From Patescibacteria group bacterium (GTDB lineage: Bacteria > Patescibacteriota > Minisyncoccia > RBG-13-40-8-A): a stretch of DNA of 44,174 nt. Within the stretch, counting starts at the first letter, position 1, and the number at the start of each line of letters is the position of its first letter. Shown piece by piece: positions 9,105 through 17,171 of the stretch. Below the pieces are notes generated by a model. The model was not told where the DNA came from and made no database searches. It was given only the letters and a program-made list of their open reading frames with translations. A program made the position numbers and the translations under genes. The stretch covers positions 1 to 44,174 of the forward strand of contig JAHJST010000025.1 in the NCBI GenBank assembly GCA_018829905.1, read 5' to 3'.

Positions 9105-9509
9105 TTAATCTACGAAAGACGGAATACCACCGCGAACCCTAAGTCCGAGCTTAGCGGCGACCGTACGAGCTGCTCGCATAGAAACTGTCTGATGAGCGCG
9201 GCGCTTTGACGCAACAGCCTCAGAATCCATGGCCTCCAGTCTTCCAAAAGAGACTGTTCCGCCACTAAAATAATTGTGACGAACATGGACATTCTGAGTC
9301 ATAGCATCAAGTGCCTTCATTTCTTCTCTCGTGAATCCGGGCCAGATCTCTTTCAAACAACGAGCATAGAAATTGTCTTCCATGCCCATTGCCTGCATAA
9401 AGCAACAGCAACAAATCGTGCCCCTTATTTTACCACACTGATCACACATACTCCATCCGCAAATCTTACAGATAGAGACAGCTTCACCTTCCCTACAGAC
9501 ATCACACAT
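9105..9509 (-). CDS. small Cys-rich zinc-binding protein of unknown function
   Basis: I do not recognise this 134-aa protein. The first 40 residues carry paired cysteines (CDVC, CKIC, CDQC, then TICCCC), a B-box/RING-like spacing that should bind two or more zinc ions. The rest is a basic, Ala/Arg-rich helical region (KRRAHQ, MRAARTVAAKLGLRVRGG). I chose ATG 9509 because GGAGG (9514-9518) sits 4 nt upstream; the TTG at 9533 would add eight residues that translate the ribosome-binding site. The gene is strikingly GC-richer than its neighbours, uses codons they avoid (CGC, GCG, GTC), and has its own promoter and terminator. This suggests transfer or very different expression demands. Confidence 0.7.
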   Translation of the reverse strand: MCDVCREGEAVSICKICGWSMCDQCGKIRGTICCCCFMQAMGMEDNFYARCLKEIWPGFTREEMKALDAMTQNVHVRHNYFSGGTVSFGRLEAMDSEAVASKRRAHQTVSMRAARTVAAKLGLRVRGGIPSFVD

Positions 9510-9565
9510 TTTTCCTCCAAAAAGATCAAACAATTTAGATTAACCTTATTTCAGGCTATGGTATA

Positions 9566-9599
9566 ATTATAACATATTGACAGAATTTGTCAATATGTT
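9566..9599 (-). promoter_or_regulatory. promoter with 12-bp perfect palindrome
   Basis: Minus strand: -35 TTGACA (plus 9588-9593), 16-bp spacer, -10 TATAAT (plus 9566-9571), both matching consensus exactly. A perfect inverted repeat, AACATATTGACA (9571-9582) and TGTCAATATGTT (9588-9599) with a 5-bp centre, covers the -35 and spacer. It is placed as a repressor operator would be. The mirror arm also makes a TTGACA on the plus strand, but I see no matching plus -10. Confidence 0.75.
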
Positions 9600-9628
9600 G
9601 TAATCTATTATTGTTTTATTTACTTATT

Positions 9629-12358
9629 TTATATCTTCTCAACTTTAAATTCTCCCTTAATAAGCTTATCCGCTATTACAGCTTTTAATACTTGTTCTTT
9701 ATTTTTTTCAATAATTTCTTCATTATAATATAAATTAATTTTATCATTAGGTGTTAATCCTTGTTTTTTACGCTCATCCTGTACTTTTCTAATAAATTCT
9801 CTTACTATTCCCTCTTGTTCTAATTCTTTAGTAATTTTTAAATCTAATTCAACTCCTTGTTTTAATTCCAAAACAATATTTTTAACATTAACTTCATCTT
9901 TTATCAATTCTAATAATTCATCTTCTAATTTATACTTAGGAATTTTTAAAGACAAAAGAGGTTGTCTTACTTTAATTCCAGCATCTGTTCTTTTTTGAAG
10001 AGCCAAACTACAAACTTCTTTAACTTTTAACATTTTTTCTTCTAATTCTTTATTAATTAAATTTTCTTGTTTTGGCCAATCTTCTAAATGAACAGATTCT
10101 TTCTTTGTTATTTCTTTAAAAACATGATCAGAAACAAATGGCATAACTGGAGCCATTAATTTACTTAATTCAATTAAAACATATTTTAATGTTTGAATTG
10201 CTTTTTTATCTTTATCTTTTATTCTTTGTCTGGATCTTCTTAAATACCAAGTAGATAAATCATTAATAAATGGTTCTAATGGTCTAACAGCTTTATTTAA
10301 ATCATAATTATTATATGCATTAGTAATTTCTTTTTTCAAAGATTCTATTTTAGATAAAATCCATTTATCTAAAATATTGTTAGAATTAAAAGATTCTTTA
10401 ATATCTATTTCAAACATTTTATAAAAAGAAAATACATTTAAAAATATTAAAATGATTTTTTTAACAACTTCGCTTACTTCTTTTTCAGAAAAACATAAAT
10501 CTTCTGCTCTCATAACATGAGAAGATGCTAAATAAAATCTAACTGCATCAACTCCATATTTATCAAACATTTTCATTGGATCAGGATAATTATTTAACAT
10601 TTTAGCCATTTTTTTACCATCTTCAGCTAAAACAATTCCATTAACTATTACATTTTTAAAGGATTCTTTTTGTTTAATAGCACTAGATAATACGTGTAAA
10701 TAATAGAACCAAGCACGAGTCTGATCAACTCCTTCTGCAATAAATTCAGCAGGAAAATTCTTTTCAAATTTTTCTTTATTCTCAAAAGGATAATGCATTT
10801 GAGCATAAGGCATTGAACCAGATTCAAACCAACAATCTAAAACATCTGGAATTCTTTTCATTTTTCCTCCACAATTACAATTAAATTCAATTTTATCAAC
10901 AAAATGTTTATGTAAATCTTTAATTTTTACTCCAGAAATATCCTGTAATTCTTTAATAGATCCAAATACTTTTTTCTCTTGACAAGACTCACAAATCCAA
11001 ATAGGCATAACAGATCCCCAAAATCTTTGTCTAGAAATAGACCAATCTTTTGCATTTTCTAACCATTTACCAAATCTTCCGTCTTTAATATGTTTAGGAA
11101 CCCAATTAATATTTTTAGCATTTTTTAACATTTGATCTTTAATTTTTTCAACAGCAACAAACCAAGAATCAGTAGCATAATTTAAAAGCGGAGATTCACA
11201 TCGCCAACAATATGGATAAGTATGAGTAAATTTCTCTGTTTTAAAAACTAAATTCTTTTTCTTAAGAAAATCAATAATTTTTTGATCAGTAGAAACAGGG
11301 TCATTTTTAGGTTTTACTTCTAATCCAGAAAAATCTTTAACATCTTTTGTAAACCTACCATCCATATTAACATGTTGGATAAACGGAAGATCTTTTTCTT
11401 TTCCTAAATTCATATCATCTTCACCAAAAGCAGGTGCAATATGAACAACTCCAGTACCATCTTCTATTGTTACAAAATCTGCTAATTGAATTGTATAATC
11501 TATATCAAAATATTCAAAAAGAGGTTTATACTTTTTACCTTCTAAGTCTTTTGCTTTAACTTCTCCTAATATTTTATACTCTTTATCTTTAAAAATGTTT
11601 TTTAAATTATCTTTGTTTAAAATATATTTTTCATCTCCAGATTTTACTTTTACATATTTAATTTTTTCTCCCATTGCCAAAGCAACATTACCTGGCAATG
11701 TCCAAGAAGTAGTTGTCCATGCTAAAATATATGTTTTTGGTTCATCAACTAATTCAAATTTAGCAATTATTGAAATATCTTCTACTTCTTTGTATCCTTC
11801 AGCAACCTCTGATTGAGATAAGGTTGTTTCACATCTAGGACAAATATGCATTGATTTGTAACCCTTATAAATTAAGTCTTTGTCCCATAATTGTTTAAAT
11901 ACCCACCAAACTGATTCCATAAAATCTAAATCCATTGTTTTATAATCATTTTCCATATCAACCCATCTACCTAATCTATTAATTACTTTTTTCCATTCTT
12001 CAGCATAAAGCATTACTTTGTTTCTGCAACATTCATTAAATTTATCAATTCCAAAATCTTCAATATCTTTTTTAGATTTTGTTTTTAATTCTTGTTCAAC
12101 AATATTTTCTATTGGCAAACCATGACAATCCCATCCCCATTTTCTTTCAACTTTATATCCCTTCATTGTCCAATAACGAGGAATAATATCTTTCATTAAA
12201 GAAGCAACAATATGACCATAATGAGGCAATCCAGTTGCAAATGGTGGACCATCATAAAATACAAAATCTTGTTTAGATTTTTTATCTAAAGATTTTTTAA
12301 ATATATTATTCTTTTGCCAAAACTCAAGAATATTTTTTTCTATTTCTGGAATGTTCAT
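9629..12358 (-). CDS. ileS: isoleucyl-tRNA synthetase (KMAKM variant)
   Basis: A class I synthetase charging tRNA-Ile. The HIGH motif is HYGH (GLPHYGHIVASLMKD), followed by GWDCHGLPIENIVEQEL. The CP1 editing domain carries AWTTTSWTLPGN, and a zinc site is visible as CESCQEKK with CNCGG. The end of the catalytic core reads GKKMAKMLNNYPDP, so the KMSKS loop is KMAKM, an unusual form. The general architecture (909 aa, NYPDP after the loop) resembles the eukaryote-like/mupirocin-tolerant IleS clade rather than E. coli IleS. The start overlaps the phosphatase gene by 4 nt. Confidence 0.95.
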   Translation of the reverse strand: MNIPEIEKNILEFWQKNNIFKKSLDKKSKQDFVFYDGPPFATGLPHYGHIVASLMKDIIPRYWTMKGYKVERKWGWDCHGLPIENIVEQELKTKSKKDIEDFGIDKFNECCRNKVMLYAEEWKKVINRLGRWVDMENDYKTMDLDFMESVWWVFKQLWDKDLIYKGYKSMHICPRCETTLSQSEVAEGYKEVEDISIIAKFELVDEPKTYILAWTTTSWTLPGNVALAMGEKIKYVKVKSGDEKYILNKDNLKNIFKDKEYKILGEVKAKDLEGKKYKPLFEYFDIDYTIQLADFVTIEDGTGVVHIAPAFGEDDMNLGKEKDLPFIQHVNMDGRFTKDVKDFSGLEVKPKNDPVSTDQKIIDFLKKKNLVFKTEKFTHTYPYCWRCESPLLNYATDSWFVAVEKIKDQMLKNAKNINWVPKHIKDGRFGKWLENAKDWSISRQRFWGSVMPIWICESCQEKKVFGSIKELQDISGVKIKDLHKHFVDKIEFNCNCGGKMKRIPDVLDCWFESGSMPYAQMHYPFENKEKFEKNFPAEFIAEGVDQTRAWFYYLHVLSSAIKQKESFKNVIVNGIVLAEDGKKMAKMLNNYPDPMKMFDKYGVDAVRFYLASSHVMRAEDLCFSEKEVSEVVKKIILIFLNVFSFYKMFEIDIKESFNSNNILDKWILSKIESLKKEITNAYNNYDLNKAVRPLEPFINDLSTWYLRRSRQRIKDKDKKAIQTLKYVLIELSKLMAPVMPFVSDHVFKEITKKESVHLEDWPKQENLINKELEEKMLKVKEVCSLALQKRTDAGIKVRQPLLSLKIPKYKLEDELLELIKDEVNVKNIVLELKQGVELDLKITKELEQEGIVREFIRKVQDERKKQGLTPNDKINLYYNEEIIEKNKEQVLKAVIADKLIKGEFKVEKI

Positions 12359-12900
12359 AATTTTCTTAATTCACCAGTTTTTTGACCTTTAATTGAAAAT
12401 GATTTTTCTGCAAATAAATTTTTAGAAATTCCCTGAAAAGAAACCAATAAATCACTATGAGAAACAATTAAAATATTTTTTTCCTTATACTTATTATCAA
12501 TATCATCTAAAAATCCTTTTGCTCTATTAAAAACATCTGTTAAATTTTCTCCATTAGGTGGTCTTTTTTCAAATCTATTACTATTCCCAAAATATCCATA
12601 CCATTTTTCAATTGAACTACCATTTAAATCTCCTGTATTTATTTCTCTTAATCTTTTATCAAAATTAATTTTTAAATTTAATGATTTTCCAATTATTTCA
12701 GCAGTTGATTTAGCACGCAAAACATCAGAAGAAAATATTAAATCAATATTTTCTCTTTTTAATTTTTTAATTACTTGTTTAACTTGTTTTTTCCCATCCC
12801 TAGTTAATGGATTATACCCTTTTTCAGGCCAAGAACTAACAAAATCATATTTATTAGACCTAGCTTGTCCATGTCTAAGAATAAAATATTGATTATTCAC
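12355..12900 (-). CDS. histidine phosphatase family protein (phosphoglycerate mutase-like)
   Basis: A 181-aa single-domain enzyme of the branch-1 histidine phosphatase superfamily. The phosphohistidine motif is LRHGQARSN near residue 8. SSDVLRAKSTAEII gives the second arginine region, and IVSHSDLL near residue 146 carries the second catalytic histidine. A glutamate-containing EINTGDLNG loop is present. The substrate cannot be assigned: PhoE/GpmB-like phosphatase and alpha-ribazole phosphatase-like roles are both possible. It overlaps both argS (upstream) and ileS (downstream) by 4 nt, so it is embedded in a synthetase operon. Confidence 0.85.
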   Translation of the reverse strand: MNNQYFILRHGQARSNKYDFVSSWPEKGYNPLTRDGKKQVKQVIKKLKRENIDLIFSSDVLRAKSTAEIIGKSLNLKINFDKRLREINTGDLNGSSIEKWYGYFGNSNRFEKRPPNGENLTDVFNRAKGFLDDIDNKYKEKNILIVSHSDLLVSFQGISKNLFAEKSFSIKGQKTGELRKL

Positions 12901-14402
12901 ATTTTTTTAGGCTTTGAAATTCCCATTAAGTCTAATATTTCCTCTAAAACAGTTTTAGTTGCTAAAACTAAACTTAATCTAGCATTTTCCATTTCTTTGT
13001 AATCTCCTAAAACCTTACAATCAGTATAAAATCTATGAAAAGCAGAAGCAACTTCCATTGCATAATGAGGCAATCTTTGAACCTGATAATCTTTAACTGT
13101 ATCTTCAATGATTTCTGGCAATTTAATTAATTGTTTAATTAAATCTAATTCTGAAGGATGATTTAATAATTTTAAATTAGGATTTTTAGGCTTTGCTTTT
13201 TTTAAAATACTATTTATTCTAGCATAAGCATATTGAATATAGAAAACAGGATTTTTTTGAGATTTTTCTTTGGCTAAATCTAAATCAAACTCCATATGTC
13301 TATTAGCAGAATGCATTAAAAAGAAAAATCTTACTGAATCAGAACCAACTTCTTTTAATAAATCATCTAAAGTTTCAAAATTACCTTTTCTTTTAGACAT
13401 TCTAATTTGTTTACCATTTTTAATAATAGTAACAAATTGATGTAAAATTATTTCTAATTTTCCTTTGAACCCAATTGCATCTACTCCAGCCATTAAACTA
13501 GGAACATCTCCATGATGATCAGCTCCCAAGATATTAATTACTTTATCAAATTTTCTAATTTTAAATTTATCTAAATGATAAGCAATATCATCAGCTAAAT
13601 ACGTATATAACCCATCTTTTTTAATTAAAACTCTGTCTCTATTGTCTCCAAACTTAGAAGATTTAAACCAAAGAGCTCCTTCTTTTTCATAAGTTAATTT
13701 TTTTCTTTTTAAAATATCTATTGTTTTTTTAATATCTAAACTACTTTCAAAAAACCATTTATCATATTTAACTCCTAATTTATCTATTGTTTTTTTAATT
13801 AATTTCTCAGTTATTAATTTGGCTGCTTTTTGTCCTGCTTTAAATGGGTCTTTTTCTTTAATATTCAATTTATTAATATATTCTCCTTTATACTCACCTT
13901 CTTTATTCCCTAATACAGAATTTCCTAAACTTAAAATTTGATTACCAGAATCATTAACATAATATTCTTTTTCTACTTTAAACCCAGCCTTATTTAAAAC
14001 ATTAGCTAAAACATCTCCCATAGGTCCTCCCCTGGCATTAGCAATGGTTAAAGGGCCAGTTGGGTTAGCAGATATAAATTCGACTTGGATTTTTTTTCCT
14101 TTCCCAATATTTATTTTACTACCTTTAATTATTTCTTTAACTTGATTTTGCAAAAAAGAATCTTTTAAGAAAAAATTAATAAATCCTGGTTTAACAATTT
14201 CTATTTTTTCAAATAAATCTGTTTTAATTTTTAATTTAATTTCTCCAGCTACTTCTATAGGAGATTTTTTCTTTGCTAAAAGCATTGCTACATTAGTAGC
14301 ATAATCACCAAAAGATTTTTCTTGTGGTGCTTCAACAACAAAATCAATTTTTGATTTAATTGCCTTATTAATTATTTCTTTGATTTGTCTTCTAATAACC
14401 AT
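12897..14402 (-). CDS. argS: arginyl-tRNA synthetase
   Basis: A class I synthetase for tRNA-Arg. The N-terminal tRNA-recognition domain is short (EAPQEKSFGDYATNVAMLLAKK is family-typical in pattern). The catalytic domain starts FISANPTGPLTIANARGGPMG. The usual HVGH is replaced by TIAN, a marked departure at the HIGH motif. Other ArgS marks are intact: YVNDSGNQI, YLADDIAYHLDKF, GADHHG and the KMSKS-equivalent RMSKRKGNF. The DALR anticodon-binding domain closes the protein. It is 501 aa and overlaps the AAA ATPase upstream by 31 nt. Confidence 0.93.
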   Translation of the reverse strand: MVIRRQIKEIINKAIKSKIDFVVEAPQEKSFGDYATNVAMLLAKKKSPIEVAGEIKLKIKTDLFEKIEIVKPGFINFFLKDSFLQNQVKEIIKGSKINIGKGKKIQVEFISANPTGPLTIANARGGPMGDVLANVLNKAGFKVEKEYYVNDSGNQILSLGNSVLGNKEGEYKGEYINKLNIKEKDPFKAGQKAAKLITEKLIKKTIDKLGVKYDKWFFESSLDIKKTIDILKRKKLTYEKEGALWFKSSKFGDNRDRVLIKKDGLYTYLADDIAYHLDKFKIRKFDKVINILGADHHGDVPSLMAGVDAIGFKGKLEIILHQFVTIIKNGKQIRMSKRKGNFETLDDLLKEVGSDSVRFFFLMHSANRHMEFDLDLAKEKSQKNPVFYIQYAYARINSILKKAKPKNPNLKLLNHPSELDLIKQLIKLPEIIEDTVKDYQVQRLPHYAMEVASAFHRFYTDCKVLGDYKEMENARLSLVLATKTVLEEILDLMGISKPKKM

Positions 14403-15655
14403 TTATATATTGATTTAATTATTATTATTTTATTATCTATTTTAATTTCTCCATCTTCATTTTCAGTAAGAATTAATCCCTTTTTTAATTTTAATTCTTT
14501 TAATGCTTTTATTAAAGCCTTTACTTCTCTTTCCTTTGTTTCTATGTTATTCAAGCTTTGAGCAACTTGAATTAATAATTCAAGTTTTCTACCCTTTCTA
14601 ATGGCAAAATCAATTTCTAAATTATTTTCAGTACGATAATAATATATTTCTTTTCCTCTTCTTTTTAATTCTATAAAGACTAAATTTTCTAAAAATTTTC
14701 CAACATCTTTTGAAAATCTAAAAGAAATTGAATTGGCTAAATTATTATCAATACAATAAACTTTTTTATTAGCAACAAATTGCTTTTTCAAAGAATAAGA
14801 ATACAAACTAGTTGTAAATATTAAAAAACTATTTTCAAGATAATCAGTATAACTACTTACAGTATTAACGCTTCCCAATTTCAAAAGACTTTTTAATTTA
14901 TTATATGAAAATAAATTGGCCAAATTACTTAAATAATAAAGAGAAAGCTCTCTTAAAGATTTAACTTCCTTAATCTCGTATCTAGTAACAATATCTCTAT
15001 AAAGGATATCTTCATACATTTTTTTTAAAATTTCAGAATTCTTATAATTTAAATATTCTGGCATTCCTCCTTGTTTTAAATATTCATTAAATAATTTATT
15101 TAATTTTCCTCTTTCAACTGTTTTTAATAAAAAATTTTCTTTAAATTCATATTTATTGAATCTCAAAAATTCATCAAAAGAAAAAGGATAAAGTTCACAA
15201 AGAATATATCTTCCAGTTAATTTTGTTCCAAGCTCCTTGCTTAAAAGAGATGCATTTGAACCAGTTATAAAAAACTTAAATCCTCTGTCTTGCATTCTTC
15301 TAACAAAATTTTCCCATCCTTTAATGTTTTGAATTTCGTCGAAAAAGAAAACCTTTTTTTCACCAAAAAGCTCCAAGAAAGACTCATAAAGTAAATTAAA
15401 GTCTTTAGAAAAAAAATCAAGCAAGCGTTCATCTTCAAAATTAAAATAATAACACTTGTCTTTATAAAAAGATCTTATTAATTGAACTAATAAAGTTGAT
15501 TTCCCAACACGCCTAATTCCAGCAATAACAACAATATGTGGCATTTTAAGATATTTTTTAATTAGAAATAAAGCATTTCTTTCTATGCCTTTATCTTTTT
15601 TATCAATAACTTCTTTTTGTTCTAAAATTATTTCCTTTAACAAAGATTTTTCCAT
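14372..15655 (-). CDS. AAA ATPase with C-terminal DUF4143 domain
   Basis: A 427-aa protein of the archaeal-type ATPase/DUF4143 group. Walker A is GIRRVGKST (residues ~46-54) and Walker B is VFFFDEIQNI (near 97). FITGSNASLLSKELGTKLTG is the sensor-1/arginine region. The C-terminal half has the DUF4143 pattern, including a PD-(D/E)XK-like ENNLEIDFAIRK stretch. The role is unknown; relatives are common in bacteria and archaea and are sometimes found in mobile or defence contexts. It has its own upstream region with three copies of a 9-bp operator-like element, then overlaps argS, so it may co-transcribe with the synthetases. Confidence 0.85.
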   Translation of the reverse strand: MEKSLLKEIILEQKEVIDKKDKGIERNALFLIKKYLKMPHIVVIAGIRRVGKSTLLVQLIRSFYKDKCYYFNFEDERLLDFFSKDFNLLYESFLELFGEKKVFFFDEIQNIKGWENFVRRMQDRGFKFFITGSNASLLSKELGTKLTGRYILCELYPFSFDEFLRFNKYEFKENFLLKTVERGKLNKLFNEYLKQGGMPEYLNYKNSEILKKMYEDILYRDIVTRYEIKEVKSLRELSLYYLSNLANLFSYNKLKSLLKLGSVNTVSSYTDYLENSFLIFTTSLYSYSLKKQFVANKKVYCIDNNLANSISFRFSKDVGKFLENLVFIELKRRGKEIYYYRTENNLEIDFAIRKGRKLELLIQVAQSLNNIETKEREVKALIKALKELKLKKGLILTENEDGEIKIDNKIIIIKSIYKWLLEDKSKK

Positions 15656-15672
15656 AAATAATTAAATTAATA

Positions 15673-15738
15673 GTTCTCATTGATATTATAAGCTTATCAT
15701 GTAAAGTTCTCATTGTCAATGAGAACCATTGTGGATAA
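15673..15738 (-). promoter_or_regulatory. triple 9-mer operator cluster before the AAA ATPase gene
   Basis: GTTCTCATT occurs at 15673-15681 and 15706-15714, and its complement AATGAGAAC at 15718-15726. The last two form a perfect palindrome with a 3-bp centre. A minus-strand TTGACA (plus 15714-15719) lies inside the palindrome. TATAAT at plus 15685-15690 is too far (23 bp) for a standard spacer, so the exact promoter is uncertain. TTATCCACA (rc of 15730-15738) matches a DnaA box. Confidence 0.55.
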
Positions 15739-15751
15739 CCCTTTGATTTTT

Positions 15752-15776
15752 AAAAAGGGCTCTATTAGCCCTTTTT
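15752..15776 (-). terminator. terminator of the rplT operon
   Basis: A perfect 10-bp stem AAAAAGGGCT / AGCCCTTTTT with a 5-nt loop, overlapping the rplT stop codon. On the minus strand it ends in TTTTT. Confidence 0.7.
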
Positions 15777-16115
15777 AACTTCATCTATTATTTTTACAAA
15801 TATATCTGGATGGTCTTGGACCAGTTGAGCTAAGATTTTTCTATCAATAATGATTTCATTTTTCTTTAATGCATTAATAAATCTAGAATAAGAAATTCCA
15901 TTTTCTCTACACATAGCATTAATTTGTATTTGCCACAATCTACGAAAACTTCTTTTTTTATTCCTTCTATCTCTATATGAATAAGTCCAGGCATGTTTTA
16001 ATGCCTCTTTAGCTAATCTATACTTAGACTTTCTTCCCCATTTAAATCCTTTTGCCTGCTTTATTATTTTTTTCTTTCTTTTGCGTTTTTGAACGCCTCT
16101 TTTTACCCTTGTCAT
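15765..16115 (-). CDS. rplT: 50S ribosomal protein L20
   Basis: A 116-aa primary 23S rRNA-binding protein. The N-terminal TRVKRGVQKRKRKKKIIKQA and KYRLAKEALKHAWTYSYRDR are diagnostic, and the C-terminal globular half includes FINALKKNEIIIDRKILAQL. It is full length. It overlaps rpmI by 4 nt, in the standard infC-rpmI-rplT order, and is followed by a strong hairpin at the stop codon. Confidence 0.98.
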   Translation of the reverse strand: MTRVKRGVQKRKRKKKIIKQAKGFKWGRKSKYRLAKEALKHAWTYSYRDRRNKKRSFRRLWQIQINAMCRENGISYSRFINALKKNEIIIDRKILAQLVQDHPDIFVKIIDEVKKG

Positions 16116-16297
16116 AAAAATTTAATTAGATCTTTAGCAATTTTTCCTTTTACAACCTTGAAACCTTTTTTTTTCCTTCTTTGATTTCCTGATTGTTTTG
16201 AATTCAAATGATCCTGATTCTGCGGTCTACGCATCAGTTTTCCTTTTTTGGTTAATCTAAACCTTTTGGTTATTGATTTGTTGGTTTTTCCAGACAT
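16112..16297 (-). CDS. rpmI: 50S ribosomal protein L35
   Basis: A 61-aa, very basic ribosomal protein with the L35 signature TNKSITKRFRLTKKGKLMRR and HLNSKQSGNQRRKK. The start lies 28 nt inside the 3' end of infC and the stop overlaps rplT by 4 nt, so the three are translated from one mRNA. Confidence 0.95.
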   Translation of the reverse strand: MSGKTNKSITKRFRLTKKGKLMRRPQNQDHLNSKQSGNQRRKKKGFKVVKGKIAKDLIKFL

Positions 16298-16821
16298 ATT
16301 GTTATTGCTATTCCTCTTGGATTATTCTTTGTTTCTTCTTCTTTTTTAATATCAAGAGGAATTGTTTCAATAAAATTATCTAATTTTTCTTTAGCAATGT
16401 ATTTTCTACCTCTTTCTCTTCCTTTTAATCTCATTTCTATTCTAACTTTATGACCTAGTTTTAAAAATTTTTCTATTTGCTTAACTCTTGTTTCTAAATC
16501 ATGAGAAGATGTATTAAAACCAATTCTTATTCCCTTTAATTCAAACTTTTTCTGTTTAGCTTTCATTTTTCTTTGTTTTTTCTCTTCAGAATATTGATAT
16601 TTACCATAATCTGTAATCTTACAAACAGGTGGGTTTGCAGTAGGAGAAATTTCTACTAAATCCAATAATCTTTCTTTTGCTATGCTTAATGCCTTAGAAG
16701 TATCAATTATTCCTAAATTTTCTCCTTTTTCATCAATAACTCGCACCTGATCGATGCGAATCATTTCATTGATTCTTGTAAGTTTTTTCTTTTCCTGTTT
16801 TCTAAAAAATGTTTTTCTCAT
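16270..16821 (-). CDS. infC: translation initiation factor IF-3
   Basis: A 183-aa factor that keeps 30S and 50S subunits apart and proofreads initiation codons. The N-terminal domain has RINEMIRIDQVRVIDEKGEN, followed by a basic linker (KQRKMKAKQKKFELKGIR). The C-terminal domain has THDLETRVKQIEKFL-like and VRIEMRLKGRERGR segments. The ATG at 16821 is only two bases past the tmRNA 3' end at 16824. There is no room for a Shine-Dalgarno sequence that is not part of the tmRNA, so the message must be a readthrough of ssrA, a leaderless product of tmRNA processing, or start internally. The basic 15-residue N-terminal tail is normal for this group. Confidence 0.95.
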   Translation of the reverse strand: MRKTFFRKQEKKKLTRINEMIRIDQVRVIDEKGENLGIIDTSKALSIAKERLLDLVEISPTANPPVCKITDYGKYQYSEEKKQRKMKAKQKKFELKGIRIGFNTSSHDLETRVKQIEKFLKLGHKVRIEMRLKGRERGRKYIAKEKLDNFIETIPLDIKKEEETKNNPRGIAITICLEKPTNQ

Positions 16822-16823
16822 TG

Positions 16824-17171
16824 TGGAGACGGGGAGAATCGAACTCCCGTGTAAAAAAATTTTTAAAATAAATCTACAAGCATATTCTGTTTAATTAAAA
16901 CTATTTAAATAAAAAACAGAAAAAAACTTAAATAGTTTTGTCCAAAGAATTCAATATTTTAACCAGGACAAGTTAAAATATCTATCTCAAAAAACTATAA
17001 CATTCTTGATTGTGCATTGAGAATTACAATTAGAATGGCTGTATCAATTAAGCTACAGCAGGTGCAAAATTAAATTTGTTTGCAGTTGTTTTTTATTAGA
17101 TTTTTACGAGCTAACTAATATCCTCGACTTGCATATTTTAAAGAACTTTTCTATCGAAGCCTATCGTCCCC
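16824..17171 (-). ncRNA. ssrA: transfer-messenger RNA (tmRNA)
   Basis: A 348-nt RNA that rescues stalled ribosomes with SmpB. The 5' end GGGGACGATAGGCTTCGA (from 17171) pairs through GGGGACG with CGTCTCC at 16831-16825, followed by discriminator A. The 3' T-arm reads GGGAGTTCGATTCTCCC. CCA is not encoded (A then CAA). The tag reading frame runs from 17083 to 17048: resume codon GCA, peptide ANKFNFAPAVA, stop TAA. The Ala-rich hydrophobic end fits a proteolysis tag although it is PAVA rather than LAA. Pseudoknot-type pairings lie between the tag and the 3' domain. Its 5' end overlaps the smpB stop region by 11 nt, and infC starts 2 nt past its 3' end. Confidence 0.95.

Noticed and set aside
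15730-15738. Replication origin suggested by a DnaA-box match
   Set aside because: Only one box is seen, without a cluster, an AT-rich unwinding region or dnaA/dnaN nearby.
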